From: Halarchaeoplasma sp046498385
GTDB lineage: Archaea > Thermoplasmatota > Thermoplasmata > Halarchaeoplasmatales > Halarchaeoplasmataceae
Length of the DNA stretch: 64,000 nt
NCBI GenBank assembly: GCA_046498385.1
Contig: JAWOAU010000059.1
Coordinates: 8,118 to 72,117, forward strand
Direction: 5' to 3'
Shown here: positions 53,784 through 62,425 of the stretch, in pieces
Layout of the letters: the number at the start of each line of letters is the position of its first letter
Numbering within the stretch: position 1 is the stretch's first letter
Position numbers and translations under genes: made by a program
The notes under the pieces: model-generated
Database searches by the model: none
Told to the model about the DNA's origin: nothing
The model's input: only the letters and a program-made list of their open reading frames with translations

Positions 53784-55706
53784 TCACACATCAATGTTGG
53801 TTGCCATTTTAGCGTTATTCTCAATGAACTCCCTTCGGGGTTCTACATGTTTTCCCATCAATACGTCAAAGAGCTGGTCCGCCTCTATGGCATCTTCTAT
53901 GGTTACTTGCGCCAGTATTCTATTTTCCGGGTTCATGGTTGTTTCCCAGAGTTCAGCGGGGTTCATCTCACCCAGACCTTTGTACCTCTGGATGCCTATC
54001 CCTCTGTTTCCCCATTCTTCCATCAGTTCCCTCTTTTCTCTTTCGTTGTAAACATACCTCTCGGAACGCCCCTTTTTCAATTTGTAGAGGGGAGGTTGCG
54101 CCATGTAAAGGTACCCTAGGTCGATGATATCTTTCATATACCTGTAGAAAAAGGTGAAAAGAAGTGTTCGGATGTGTGCGCCGTCAACATCGGCATCTGT
54201 CATAATTATAATCTTATGATATCTGACTGATTCTGGATCGAATTCGCTATGGAAACCAGCCCCGAGCGCGGATATCATGGATCGTATTTCCTTGTTCTCC
54301 AGCATCTTGTCTATTCTAGCCTTCTCTACGTTTATTATTTTACCTCGTAGCGGGAGGATTGCCTGGAAGTCCCGATCTCTTCCCTGCTTGGCAGATCCCC
54401 CTGCCGAATCGCCCTCGACTATGTAAAGTTCGGACACCTCGGGGTCTGGGTTAGAACAATCTGCTAATTTGCCGGGTAGATCCATGCTTTCAAGTATACC
54501 CTTACGCCTAGTCAACTCTTTTGCCTTCCGTGCAGCCTGTCTCGCCTTGGCGGCCATCAAGGCCTTTTCGATGACGATTTCCGCTTCGGTAGGATGTTCT
54601 TCCAAATAGGTCATCAGCCGCTTACCGACCACTGACTGCACTATCCCTCTTATCTCGCTGTTGCCAAGTTTCATCTTGGTTTGGCCTTCGAACTGCGGCT
54701 CAGGCAGTTTTACGTTCACTATGGCGGTCAACCCCTCTCTGAAATCATCACCGGCAAGTTCTATATCCTTTGCATAGCCGTTCTTTTCGGCATACTTTTT
54801 CAATACGTTTGTTAGACCCGCTCTGAACCCGGTCAGATGGGTACCGCCTTCGAGCGTATGTATGTTATTGGCAAAGGGATATATATTCCTTGTAGAGTAC
54901 GAGTCCGAGAGGTACTGCATAGCGATCTCAACGTGCACACCGTTCAAGCGGTCCTTGAAGTAAATAACATTAGGGTGAAGAGATTCCTTACCTTGGTTCA
55001 GGTATTCAACGAACTCTATTATCCCCCCTTCCGCGTAGAACTCCTCACTTTCTTTTGATCTCTCGTCTTCCAGGATTATCTTTAGCCCTTTGTTCAAGAA
55101 AGCCAACTCTCTCATCCTTCTTTTCAGTGTTTGGTAATTGAACTCTAGGATCTCAAATATTTCAGGGTCGGGTTTGAACCTTACCGTACTACCGTTCCGT
55201 CCCTCAAAACTTCCTATCTCTTCTAATCCTGTTACAGGTTTCCCCCGCTGATACTTTTGTTTGTATCTTTTTCCCTCTCTCTTCACCTCAACGGTTAGCC
55301 ATTGGGATATGGCGTTGACAACCGAAACACCCACTCCGTGCAAACCGCCGGAGACCTTGTAGCTTTTATTGTCGAATTTACCACCTGCGTGAAGCTTTGT
55401 CATCACTATCTCCACACCGGGTCTTCCGTACTGCGGATGCACGCTGACAGGTATCCCCCTTCCGTTGTCCTTAACACTGACACTCCCGTCTTCGTGGAGT
55501 AATATCTTGATCCTGTCACAGTATCCTCCCATAGCTTCGTCTATGGCGTTATCCACCACCTCATAGACTAGATGATGCAGTCCTCTCTCATCTGTGCTAC
55601 CTATGTACATACTAGGCCGTTTCCGGACTGCGTCTAACCCCTCAAGGACCTTGATCTTGTCTGAATCGTAAACTTCTTTCTGTTCTATAATCGTTTTCTC
55701 TGACAT
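53784..55706 (-). CDS. gyrB: DNA gyrase subunit B
   Basis: The 640-residue ATPase subunit has the GHKL motifs VDNAIDEAMGGYCD, VKDNGRGIPV and GGLHGVGVSVVNAI, the transducer domain, and a TOPRIM domain with EGDSAGGSAKQGRDR and MTDADVDGAHI. The C-terminus has IQRYKGLGEMNPAELWETTM. It lacks the 170-residue insert of enterobacterial GyrB, as expected for this length. It is the first gene of a gyrB-gyrA operon. Confidence 0.97.
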   Translation of the reverse strand: MSEKTIIEQKEVYDSDKIKVLEGLDAVRKRPSMYIGSTDERGLHHLVYEVVDNAIDEAMGGYCDRIKILLHEDGSVSVKDNGRGIPVSVHPQYGRPGVEIVMTKLHAGGKFDNKSYKVSGGLHGVGVSVVNAISQWLTVEVKREGKRYKQKYQRGKPVTGLEEIGSFEGRNGSTVRFKPDPEIFEILEFNYQTLKRRMRELAFLNKGLKIILEDERSKESEEFYAEGGIIEFVEYLNQGKESLHPNVIYFKDRLNGVHVEIAMQYLSDSYSTRNIYPFANNIHTLEGGTHLTGFRAGLTNVLKKYAEKNGYAKDIELAGDDFREGLTAIVNVKLPEPQFEGQTKMKLGNSEIRGIVQSVVGKRLMTYLEEHPTEAEIVIEKALMAAKARQAARKAKELTRRKGILESMDLPGKLADCSNPDPEVSELYIVEGDSAGGSAKQGRDRDFQAILPLRGKIINVEKARIDKMLENKEIRSMISALGAGFHSEFDPESVRYHKIIIMTDADVDGAHIRTLLFTFFYRYMKDIIDLGYLYMAQPPLYKLKKGRSERYVYNEREKRELMEEWGNRGIGIQRYKGLGEMNPAELWETTMNPENRILAQVTIEDAIEADQLFDVLMGKHVEPRREFIENNAKMATNIDV

Positions 55707-55861
55707 TCTTTAACCACCGTAATTTGATAAGTCGGTTCATAGCATCCAATGGTGCATCCCGACGGCGGTATTTAACCACGTCTTACACATGAAGCCACAA
55801 GGGTGAAGGGTATATTAATCTTTCCTAAGTGTACTGGGTATAAAAAGAAAAAAGTATTAGC

Positions 55862-56164
55862 TCATTTATTATCCGACCACTTTAGCAGCACACTTTTTGC
55901 CCTCCGGTCTAGCTTTTCTTGAAATATATGGTCGAGTATCAAACCAACGGCGATCAGGGGAAACGTGAACCATATCAATACGGTTGTTCCAAGCATGTAG
56001 GATAACAATAAAAACAGCCCGGCCATACCTGCGAGTGCATAGGGTATCATCCCCTCCGCAGTAAGATCATACTCCAACACTTCCATGCTCTCCCCGCAGA
56101 AGTCGCAGGTTTTTTTCCTGCTGTTGATACGTTTACAATCCCTGCATATATACCTCCGGGGCAT
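55862..56164 (-). CDS. Small zinc-ribbon membrane protein
   Basis: The 100-residue protein begins MPRRYICRDCKRINSRKK and TCDFCGES, giving two CxxC pairs for a zinc ribbon. Two membrane segments follow (about 45-65 and 66-86), then a basic tail. I do not recognise the family. A TTG three codons upstream is in frame, but ATG 56164 is the better start. Confidence 0.65.
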   Translation of the reverse strand: MPRRYICRDCKRINSRKKTCDFCGESMEVLEYDLTAEGMIPYALAGMAGLFLLLSYMLGTTVLIWFTFPLIAVGLILDHIFQEKLDRRAKSVLLKWSDNK

Positions 56165-56333
56165 ACGGTTCAATCTTCAACGTCGTATTTGGTATTTTTG
56201 ACAAGGGCTAATTACTAGGGTTTATAGTAAAAATTAGGAAGTCACCCCTCTTATGATTTTGAGGGGGGTTAATTTTTAATACCCCCTGTCCATGGTTTAA
56301 GCCCAATAGGAAATATGTCAGTAGGTGTTAACA

Positions 56334-56561
56334 ATGAAAGCTTACAAAGTCACAGGCTCATTTAAGATGGGACGTGTTTGGCAGAAGTTCTCCAAAGAGT
56401 TCACGGGAGAAAGTGAAGATATTGTGAGAGAAAAAACTCTGTCGGTGATCGGAAGTAAACATAGAACGAAAAGAACCAACATTAACATTAACTCTATCGA
56501 TGAGATGGATGCGGAAGAGGTCCAAGACCTCGTGGTTCGAGATATATTGAAGGAGGAGTAA
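56334..56561 (+). CDS. rpl20A: Ribosomal protein L20a (LX/eL20)
   Basis: The 75-residue protein MKAYKVTGSFKMG...WQKFSKEFTGES matches archaeal L20a/LX, a large-subunit protein. GTAGGTGTTAACA precedes the ATG. It is the first gene of a conserved archaeal order rpl20A-pfdA-ftsY; pfdA starts 2 bases after its stop. Confidence 0.92.
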   Translation: MKAYKVTGSFKMGRVWQKFSKEFTGESEDIVREKTLSVIGSKHRTKRTNININSIDEMDAEEVQDLVVRDILKEE

Positions 56562-56563
56562 AA

Positions 56564-56998
56564 ATGGTAGATGAAAATGAATTAAGAGAAAAGATGACGA
56601 AACTGGAAACGGTTAAATCTCAGATACAAGCGATGGAAGGCCAGAAAGAATATGTCAGGGATTTGATAGCAGACCATAAAGAAGCTATCAAGACCGTTGA
56701 AAATTATATCAAACAGGGTGACGATGAGGAAATGTTCATCCCCATAGGCGGAAACGCACACGTGATGTCCAAGACCGAGGGTTGCGATAAGGTACTCATA
56801 GGAATCGGAGCAGACGTTTCCGCTTTGACGGAAACTGAAACTGCCGAGGAGATCATGGAAAAAAGAAAAAAGGAATTAAAACAGAACATGACCTCCCTGG
56901 CAAACAGTATCGATCAACTGAGTAGTGAGTACCAGAAACTTGAAAGCGAAGTTCAAAGAGAATATATGGAACTCCAGTCTCAAATGCAGCAGGGATAA
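56564..56998 (+). CDS. pfdA: Prefoldin alpha subunit
   Basis: The 144-residue protein has two long helices around a beta-hairpin region (MFIPIGGNAHVMSKT, VLIGIGADVSALTET), the prefoldin alpha pattern. It forms a hexamer with prefoldin beta and hands unfolded proteins to the thermosome. GAAGGAGGAG precedes the ATG. It starts 2 bases after rpl20A. Confidence 0.93.
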   Translation: MVDENELREKMTKLETVKSQIQAMEGQKEYVRDLIADHKEAIKTVENYIKQGDDEEMFIPIGGNAHVMSKTEGCDKVLIGIGADVSALTETETAEEIMEKRKKELKQNMTSLANSIDQLSSEYQKLESEVQREYMELQSQMQQG

Positions 56999-57022
56999 AC
57001 AGGATAAAGGGGTAGGGCAGGA

Positions 57023-57964
57023 ATGTTCGAGAAGTTAAAAGAAAAGATATCTAGTATCACCCGTTCCGGCAAAAAGAAGATGGAAGGTGACGTTGAAGAG
57101 GTATTTGTCGACGGTTGGGGCTCTAAAATAAAGGATAGTAAATTAGAGCCCATATTATGGGAACTTAAAGTAGCGCTGTTGGAAGCGGATGTGGCTTTGC
57201 CTGTGGTTGAAGAGATCGAAGAGGAGGTTAAGGACAATCTTCTGAATAAGAAGATCGGACGGGAGTATAGTATTGATAATGTAATCGAAACCGCTTTGAA
57301 AAACGCAGTTAAGTCCGCTTTGGAAGTGGAAAATATAGATCTTTACAAATTTGTAAAGGAATCTGAGAAGCCGGTTTCTATAATGTTCGTAGGAGTTAAC
57401 GGGACCGGTAAGACCACTACAATCGCCAAGATCGCACATAATTTGATAAAGAAAAAACATTCATGCGTACTAGCGGCTTCCGACACGTTCCGTGCAGGTG
57501 CCTTAGAGCAGCTGCAGGAACACGCTAATCGATTAGGCGTCAAATTGATTAAGCATTCAAAAGGCAGCGATCCCGCGGCAGTAGCCTACGACGCAGTTGA
57601 GCATGCCCGTGCTCGTCACAAAGATATGGTCCTGATAGATACGGCCGGCAGAATGCAGACAAACAAAAATTTGATGGACGAGATGAAAAAGATCAAAAGG
57701 GTGGTTGAACCGGATATGATCGTATTCGTAGGCGATGCGTTAGCCGGTAATGATGCGGTAGATCAGGCGCAAAAATTCGACGAAGCCGTAGGAATCGATG
57801 GGGTTATACTATCTAAGATAGATGCCGATGCTAAGGGAGGCAGCGCTTTATCCATAGGTCACGCGGTGGGTAAGCCGATCATGTTCGTTGGAACCGGTGA
57901 GAGATACAGTGATCTAGAACCCTTCGATGCCGATTGGATGACTGAAAGATTATTTGGTGAGTGA
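57023..57964 (+). CDS. ftsY: Signal recognition particle receptor FtsY
   Basis: The 313-residue SRP GTPase has an N-terminal four-helix domain and G domain: GVNGTGKTTTIAKIA (G1), DTFRAGALEQL, DTAGRMQTNKNLMDEM (G3), LSKIDADAKGG (G4) and GTGERYSDLEPF. It guides ribosome-SRP complexes to the membrane. It overlaps the next gene by 4 bases (GTGA). The SRP RNA is encoded at 38322-38632. Confidence 0.96.
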   Translation: MFEKLKEKISSITRSGKKKMEGDVEEVFVDGWGSKIKDSKLEPILWELKVALLEADVALPVVEEIEEEVKDNLLNKKIGREYSIDNVIETALKNAVKSALEVENIDLYKFVKESEKPVSIMFVGVNGTGKTTTIAKIAHNLIKKKHSCVLAASDTFRAGALEQLQEHANRLGVKLIKHSKGSDPAAVAYDAVEHARARHKDMVLIDTAGRMQTNKNLMDEMKKIKRVVEPDMIVFVGDALAGNDAVDQAQKFDEAVGIDGVILSKIDADAKGGSALSIGHAVGKPIMFVGTGERYSDLEPFDADWMTERLFGE

Positions 57965-59061
57965 AAAAAATGAACTGGAAAAGATACATCAGCAGGGGCA
58001 GAATAGTAGACTTCCCCGTCCTACAATTATTGATCACCTCTATTAAAAACAACCAAGGGCATTTAGTTGTTAAATCCAAACCGGACGACGGATCCGAGGG
58101 ACCTATTGAAAAGTTGATATCCATCGGTGGGGACCCAAGCGACTATAACCTTAAAGTACTCGCAGACAAGCACGACATTTTAAATAAACTTACAGCGGCT
58201 ATGTGTCGCAGTGGGCTCGTCAAACCCTATGGTATAAAGGACGTTGCCAGGTCTTTGGTCAGCAGCGAAGACCTTGTGTTAGGGATGGATACCAACCTGC
58301 TTTACTACTGCCTTATATCCGAGCACCTTTTGACATCTTTGGATGAAGTAAACCCTTATTCATATTCCAAGATGCCGAATTGGCTTTTACTGGCGGTCCC
58401 CGGCGTGGTGATGAAGGAGATCGAGAACGCAGCTAATCACAAGACAAAGGGAAGGCTTACCCACATAGGCCGACAAGGCTTCCGGGCGTTACAAGAGATG
58501 ATGGTACTTCAAGAGAACCGAGGCAGTTCCGGTTCAACAGTGGTAGTGGTGGGAAAGACCAACCCCCAACAGCTCAGATACGTTGATGAGGATAGCTCTA
58601 AGCTTGAGAATGCAGATTCCCTTATACGCGACCAATTCAGAAACTTCGTAAGGGACCTGGACTTCAGAAAAGGTGTTTACTTTTTAACAATGGACAAGAC
58701 CAATGCTTCTCTGGGTAGAGCCGAGGGTTTGAACTCTATCCGAGTGAACCACCCTAAGATGCTCAAAACAGGTTATGACCTCCACCAGTTAAGGGGAGAT
58801 ACAATCTTACTAGCACGTATAATTTACGAGATGGCTGTGGAATTCGGCGTGATCGAGGTATCGTGGAAAGAACACGGTCGCATACATTACCTGGAGCTTG
58901 ATTCAGGCTGGCAGTGGAAAAATATGGGACATTGGGAGAACTGGCAGTTACTCTGCAACGGTTACGACAATTACTTTTTCCGAGAAGTAAATGCATACGA
59001 AGACGTACTGGTTAGTAGAATTAAAGATGCATGGCAGGAACTTCGAGAGGGGATGTTTTAG
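57961..59061 (+). CDS. PIN-like domain protein (uncharacterised)
   Basis: The 366-residue protein has a PIN-type acidic set: Asp110 in LGMDTNLLYY, Glu153 in VVMKEIENA, Asp219/Asp224 in NADSLIRDQF and Asp245 in FLTMDKTNAS. PIN domains are Mg2+-dependent RNases. An N-terminal part of about 100 residues and a C-terminal part with SWKEHGRIHYLELDSG are not recognised. It begins at a GTG overlapping the ftsY stop (or ATG three codons later) and is the last gene of the rpl20A-pfdA-ftsY cluster. Confidence 0.72.
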   Translation: MKKMNWKRYISRGRIVDFPVLQLLITSIKNNQGHLVVKSKPDDGSEGPIEKLISIGGDPSDYNLKVLADKHDILNKLTAAMCRSGLVKPYGIKDVARSLVSSEDLVLGMDTNLLYYCLISEHLLTSLDEVNPYSYSKMPNWLLLAVPGVVMKEIENAANHKTKGRLTHIGRQGFRALQEMMVLQENRGSSGSTVVVVGKTNPQQLRYVDEDSSKLENADSLIRDQFRNFVRDLDFRKGVYFLTMDKTNASLGRAEGLNSIRVNHPKMLKTGYDLHQLRGDTILLARIIYEMAVEFGVIEVSWKEHGRIHYLELDSGWQWKNMGHWENWQLLCNGYDNYFFREVNAYEDVLVSRIKDAWQELREGMF

Positions 59062-59133
59062 CGCCATTTGGGCAAAAATCTTTTATAGGTTGTTAACCAA
59101 GTATATAGGGAAATAAACAAGTGAATGATACAC

Positions 59134-59556
59134 ATGTCTAACGGAAACAATAACAGGCTCTGCGAAACCTTGACAGTGGATGACCTTACATCTGCCATCA
59201 AGAACTGCGTAGATGGACAGGAAATGCAGGATACGGCTGCGCGTTCCATGGCAGAACATGTTCTGAATTTTTTTGGGTACAGCGAAAGGATCATCGATAA
59301 CATCTTAGAACAGGAAGATAGAGACGTGTTTTACATGCTGGAGGACGCAGGCTTACTTACCACTGAAAGAGAACAAACTACCCTCTACGATGGAAGGGAG
59401 TGGCGGATACATTACTGGCTTTTCCAGAAAGATAAGATCATAAAGTTGAAAAGTCAAAATACGGTTATACCTGACGACGGGAAAGACGCCAAAAGTGTTT
59501 ATGACGATATACCGGAAGGTGTTTGGTCTTCTAGGATGGGCGTTGAAAATAAGTGA
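59134..59556 (+). CDS. Small hypothetical protein (DUF6015-like?)
   Basis: The 140-residue protein contains AEHVLNFFGYSERIIDN, EDRDVFYMLEDAGLLTTERE and LYDGREWRIHYWLF. The FYMLED and WRIHYW motifs recall an uncharacterised family (DUF6015) common in Thermoplasmata, recalled from memory and not checked. The charged helix-turn-helix-like C-half could bind nucleic acid. A TTTTATAG TATA-like element lies about 50 bases upstream. Confidence 0.7.
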   Translation: MSNGNNNRLCETLTVDDLTSAIKNCVDGQEMQDTAARSMAEHVLNFFGYSERIIDNILEQEDRDVFYMLEDAGLLTTEREQTTLYDGREWRIHYWLFQKDKIIKLKSQNTVIPDDGKDAKSVYDDIPEGVWSSRMGVENK

Positions 59557-59599
59557 GTATTTATATATAAACGATTTTTTCCACCGGAGGCTGTATCAA

Positions 59600-60109
59600 A
59601 TGATAGAAAAGGCGACTTTTGCCGCAGGATGTTTTTGGGGTGTTGAAGAAGCATTTAAACGAGTGCCCGGTGTCATTAAAACTCTAGTAGGCTATACTGG
59701 TGGAAATACATCTGATCCGGATTACTCTACGGTATGTCGAGGCAAGACAGGGCATGTGGAGGCATGCGAAGTGTTCTTCGATAACGAGATGATATCTTAC
59801 GAAGAACTGCTGACCGTATTCTGGAACATCCATGATCCAACTCAGAAAGACCGTCAGGGTTACGACGTGGGTACGCAGTATCGTTCGGCGATATTTTATC
59901 ATAACCATGAGCAGAAAAGAAAGGCGGAGAGTTCTAGGAAAAGGATAGAAGGAAATTTAAAAGAATCAGTGGCAACGGAAATACATCCTGCCGGGAGGTT
60001 TTGGGAGGCGGAGGCCGATCACCAGGATCATCTGGAGATCAATCCCCGGGGCTACTGTCATATCAACATGGCAAAGGTTGATAAGCTGATTGAAAATTTA
60101 AAGAGATGA
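59600..60109 (+). CDS. msrA: Peptide methionine-S-sulfoxide reductase A
   Basis: The 169-residue protein has the MsrA active site GCFWG with catalytic Cys10, then GYTGGNTSDPDYSTVCRGKTGHVEACEV and HDPTQKDRQGYDVGTQYRSAIFY. It reduces methionine-S-sulfoxide in proteins with thioredoxin. A CCGGAGG ribosome-binding site sits 9 bases before the ATG at 59600; the longer ORF reads from inside the previous gene. No MsrB is nearby. It ends 3 bases from the tRNA-Pro gene. Confidence 0.95.
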   Translation: MIEKATFAAGCFWGVEEAFKRVPGVIKTLVGYTGGNTSDPDYSTVCRGKTGHVEACEVFFDNEMISYEELLTVFWNIHDPTQKDRQGYDVGTQYRSAIFYHNHEQKRKAESSRKRIEGNLKESVATEIHPAGRFWEAEADHQDHLEINPRGYCHINMAKVDKLIENLKR

Positions 60110-60112
60110 TGA

Positions 60113-60187
60113 TGGGCCCGCCGAAATTTGAATTCGGGTACCGGCGTCCCGAACGCCGAAGGATGGACCAAGCTACCCCACGGGCCC
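60113..60187 (-). tRNA. tRNA-Pro (CGG)
   Basis: The 75-nt minus-strand gene folds as a cloverleaf: acceptor GGGCCCG/CGGGCCC with discriminator A, anticodon stem CGGCG/CGCCG, loop TTCGGGA with anticodon CGG, T arm CCGAA-TTCAAAT-TTCGG. CCA is not encoded. A TTTTTTATC TATA-like box lies about 35 bases upstream. Confidence 0.95.
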
Positions 60188-60242
60188 TTGTTGGAACGGG
60201 GGTGCAAGAGAGGTGCTGGGATAAAAAAGTTATCTATTGTCC

Positions 60243-60638
60243 CTAGAACACGACCTCCATACCTGTACAATGACGGACCGCCTTGTTTCTCTCCTTACCC
60301 AGATAAAAAAGGTGTGACGAACACCTGCAGTCGGAACACCCGAAACCCCGTACCTCCGTCCCCAAAGGGGAGAGTCGGGATGCAAGTTCACACTCCATCT
60401 CTTGTGGACCATGGATTGCCATCGCCGAGAAATCCCAGGCATGGACCGAGAGATGATCGATGTGCCAGTGTATCTTCTTGTTTTTTTTAGTGTGCCTACG
60501 GAGTCTGGACTCCAAACCTTTTTGGGCGGAGCCGACATAGGCGTAATGGCCCTTTTTGAAATTCATCACTCCCAGGGCACCTATCTCGAGTTCCATGTTT
60601 TTTGGCATGTAAAAGAACAGCACATATATCCCGTTCAT
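60243..60638 (-). CDS. GIY-YIG nuclease domain protein (DUF123)
   Basis: The 131-residue protein has the GIY-YIG pattern: GIYVLFFY at the start, GHYAYVGSAQKGLESRLRRH in the middle with conserved Arg and His, and IHWHIDHL. The C-terminal FGCSDCRCSSHLFYL is typical of DUF123. GIY-YIG domains cut DNA; the cellular role of the stand-alone archaeal DUF123 proteins is unclear. It follows the tRNA-Pro promoter region. Confidence 0.88.
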   Translation of the reverse strand: MNGIYVLFFYMPKNMELEIGALGVMNFKKGHYAYVGSAQKGLESRLRRHTKKNKKIHWHIDHLSVHAWDFSAMAIHGPQEMECELASRLSPLGTEVRGFGCSDCRCSSHLFYLGKERNKAVRHCTGMEVVF

Positions 60639-60686
60639 GTGTTTTTCAAATGAGGGGAAATTATAAGTATTTTTTTCGCCCTTATT

Positions 60687-61055
60687 ATGAAAATGAAAAG
60701 AGTGTTGTTACCTGGGATCGCATTTGCTGCCGGAATCATATTGGTTGTAACGGCACTTCTCCAGGGAGAAGCCTCCGTCGCCCTTCTGCTCTTCATACCG
60801 ATTCTTTACGGAGGGGGGTGGTTGTTGGGGCTGGGCATACTTCTGATAATGAGCTCCATCGTCCTCTGGTTCTTCATGCTGTCTCAAGAAGAAACACGCT
60901 CTGCTAAAGGCGAAAGCAAGTATGGTGGAGTGGTGTTCATAGGGCCCGTCCCCATCGTATTCGGCAGCGATACCAAGGTGACCAGGATCATGTTGTATGT
61001 TGGATTGGTGATAGCTGCACTGCTCTTTTTTACCTACGTTGTTCTGATATGGTAG
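60687..61055 (+). CDS. DUF131 membrane protein
   Basis: The 122-residue protein has about three or four membrane segments and the motif YGGVVFIGPVPIVFGSDTKV that marks DUF131 (TIGR00304 family). Function unknown. A TATA-like AAATTATAAGTATT about 25 bases before ATG suggests a leaderless gene; an ATG two codons later is also possible. Confidence 0.85.
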   Translation: MKMKRVLLPGIAFAAGIILVVTALLQGEASVALLLFIPILYGGGWLLGLGILLIMSSIVLWFFMLSQEETRSAKGESKYGGVVFIGPVPIVFGSDTKVTRIMLYVGLVIAALLFFTYVVLIW

Positions 61056-61113
61056 CGAACACTTGTGTCCTTATGCAAATGTTTAAGTAAATGGTTTTAA
61101 TCGTTATTTGAAA

Positions 61114-62388
61114 ATGACAAGCCCTGAACAGGAACCCTTCGGTATAAAGAGCATAGTTGCCGACTTCAAGGTAGTGTTGAAATACAAGCAGTTGTCAGTC
61201 CTTTGTTTTGCCGTTTTTGTAAGCATGATAGGCTTCGGCCTCATAATGCCCTTCCTTCCCATATATGCAAGGGACTTCGGGGCTTCGAAGTCTCAGATCG
61301 GCCTTATGGTAGGTCTTTTCTCAATTGTAAAGATATTTACCGCACCCCTGGGCGGAAAGGCAGCCGATATGTACGGAAGGAAACCCATCATGGTAGGGGG
61401 TATGTGTCTTTATGTATTGGTGATGTTTCTTTTCGGAACCGCAGGCTCGGTGATGGAAGTAATGTTGTATCGGGCCGCTCAGGGTGCCGCATCAGGTTTG
61501 GTTTGGCCTGTGGCGATGGCATATATCGGGGATATAGTAAAGGAAGAGGACAGGGGAAAGGCCATGGGCATATATTCTGTTTCCTTTGCCAGCGGTAATG
61601 CAACGGGTCCCATATTAGGAGGGATCATCGCTAGTTATTACTCCCTTTCAGCCCCCTTCTTTTTCACATCCGCCTTGGCCGCCATCAGCGCAGTACTGCT
61701 GTATAGAGGAGTGGACGAATCCTTTGCCGGAACAAAAAGTGATGAAGCATATTCTGAAAGGAGAAGGATGCCATTTTCCTTCTTGAAGTTCAAATTGAAA
61801 AATATCACTCCACACCCAAAAACATTTCTTGGATTGACTCTGGGTTCTTTTACAGTATTTTTCGGGCTGGCTATGGTATGGCCGCTGCTCTCCCTTTTCG
61901 GCGATGAGGTGCTTCTACTATCCGACCTCCACATCGCAGGTATCTTCACCCTTATCGGTATAGTACAAATGATATTTATGTTCCCCGCAGGCACCCTATC
62001 GGATAGGATCGGAAGGAAAACTCTTATCGTGGCTGGAGGCTTGATATCGTCAGTCTTTGCAGGGATCATCGGCCTATCTACCAGTTATATCTTCATAATG
62101 AGTGCGGTGTCTCTGTACACCCTCGGAAGGGCCCTTGCAAGGCCGTCATTCCCCGCCTTTGTTACTTCTTTGACACCAACAAGGCACCGGGGAAAAGGCA
62201 TGGGCGTTTACAACTTTGCACAAAACCTTGCCTTTGCCAGCGGTTCGTTCCTTAGCGGCGTTATCGCAGACATGGCCGGACTTCGAACGCCCTTCTTTAT
62301 CGCGTTGGTGGTTGGCTTATTCGGGGTGCTTATCATATATATATTGGTGGATGAACCGGATCACATAGCCGAAAAGACGGTGATGTGA
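61114..62388 (+). CDS. Major facilitator superfamily transporter
   Basis: The 424-residue protein has twelve membrane segments in two halves of six. The MFS loop-2/3 motifs are GGKAADMYGRKPIM near residue 85 and, in the second half, AGTLSDRIGRKTLI near 300. FLPIYARDFGASKSQIGLMVG lies at the start. Substrate unknown; multidrug or sugar export are the common uses of this subgroup. A TTG six bases upstream is in frame, but a TTTAAGTAA TATA-like box about 28 bases before 61114 supports ATG 61114. Confidence 0.9.
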   Translation: MTSPEQEPFGIKSIVADFKVVLKYKQLSVLCFAVFVSMIGFGLIMPFLPIYARDFGASKSQIGLMVGLFSIVKIFTAPLGGKAADMYGRKPIMVGGMCLYVLVMFLFGTAGSVMEVMLYRAAQGAASGLVWPVAMAYIGDIVKEEDRGKAMGIYSVSFASGNATGPILGGIIASYYSLSAPFFFTSALAAISAVLLYRGVDESFAGTKSDEAYSERRRMPFSFLKFKLKNITPHPKTFLGLTLGSFTVFFGLAMVWPLLSLFGDEVLLLSDLHIAGIFTLIGIVQMIFMFPAGTLSDRIGRKTLIVAGGLISSVFAGIIGLSTSYIFIMSAVSLYTLGRALARPSFPAFVTSLTPTRHRGKGMGVYNFAQNLAFASGSFLSGVIADMAGLRTPFFIALVVGLFGVLIIYILVDEPDHIAEKTVM

Positions 62389-62425
62389 CCTTTAAAGATA
62401 CCCTTTCTTTTTATACTACGAGACC

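Noticed and set aside
60230..60538. 102-codon minus-strand ORF overlapping the GIY-YIG gene
   Set aside because: It is in another frame of the GIY-YIG protein gene, which has clear family motifs.
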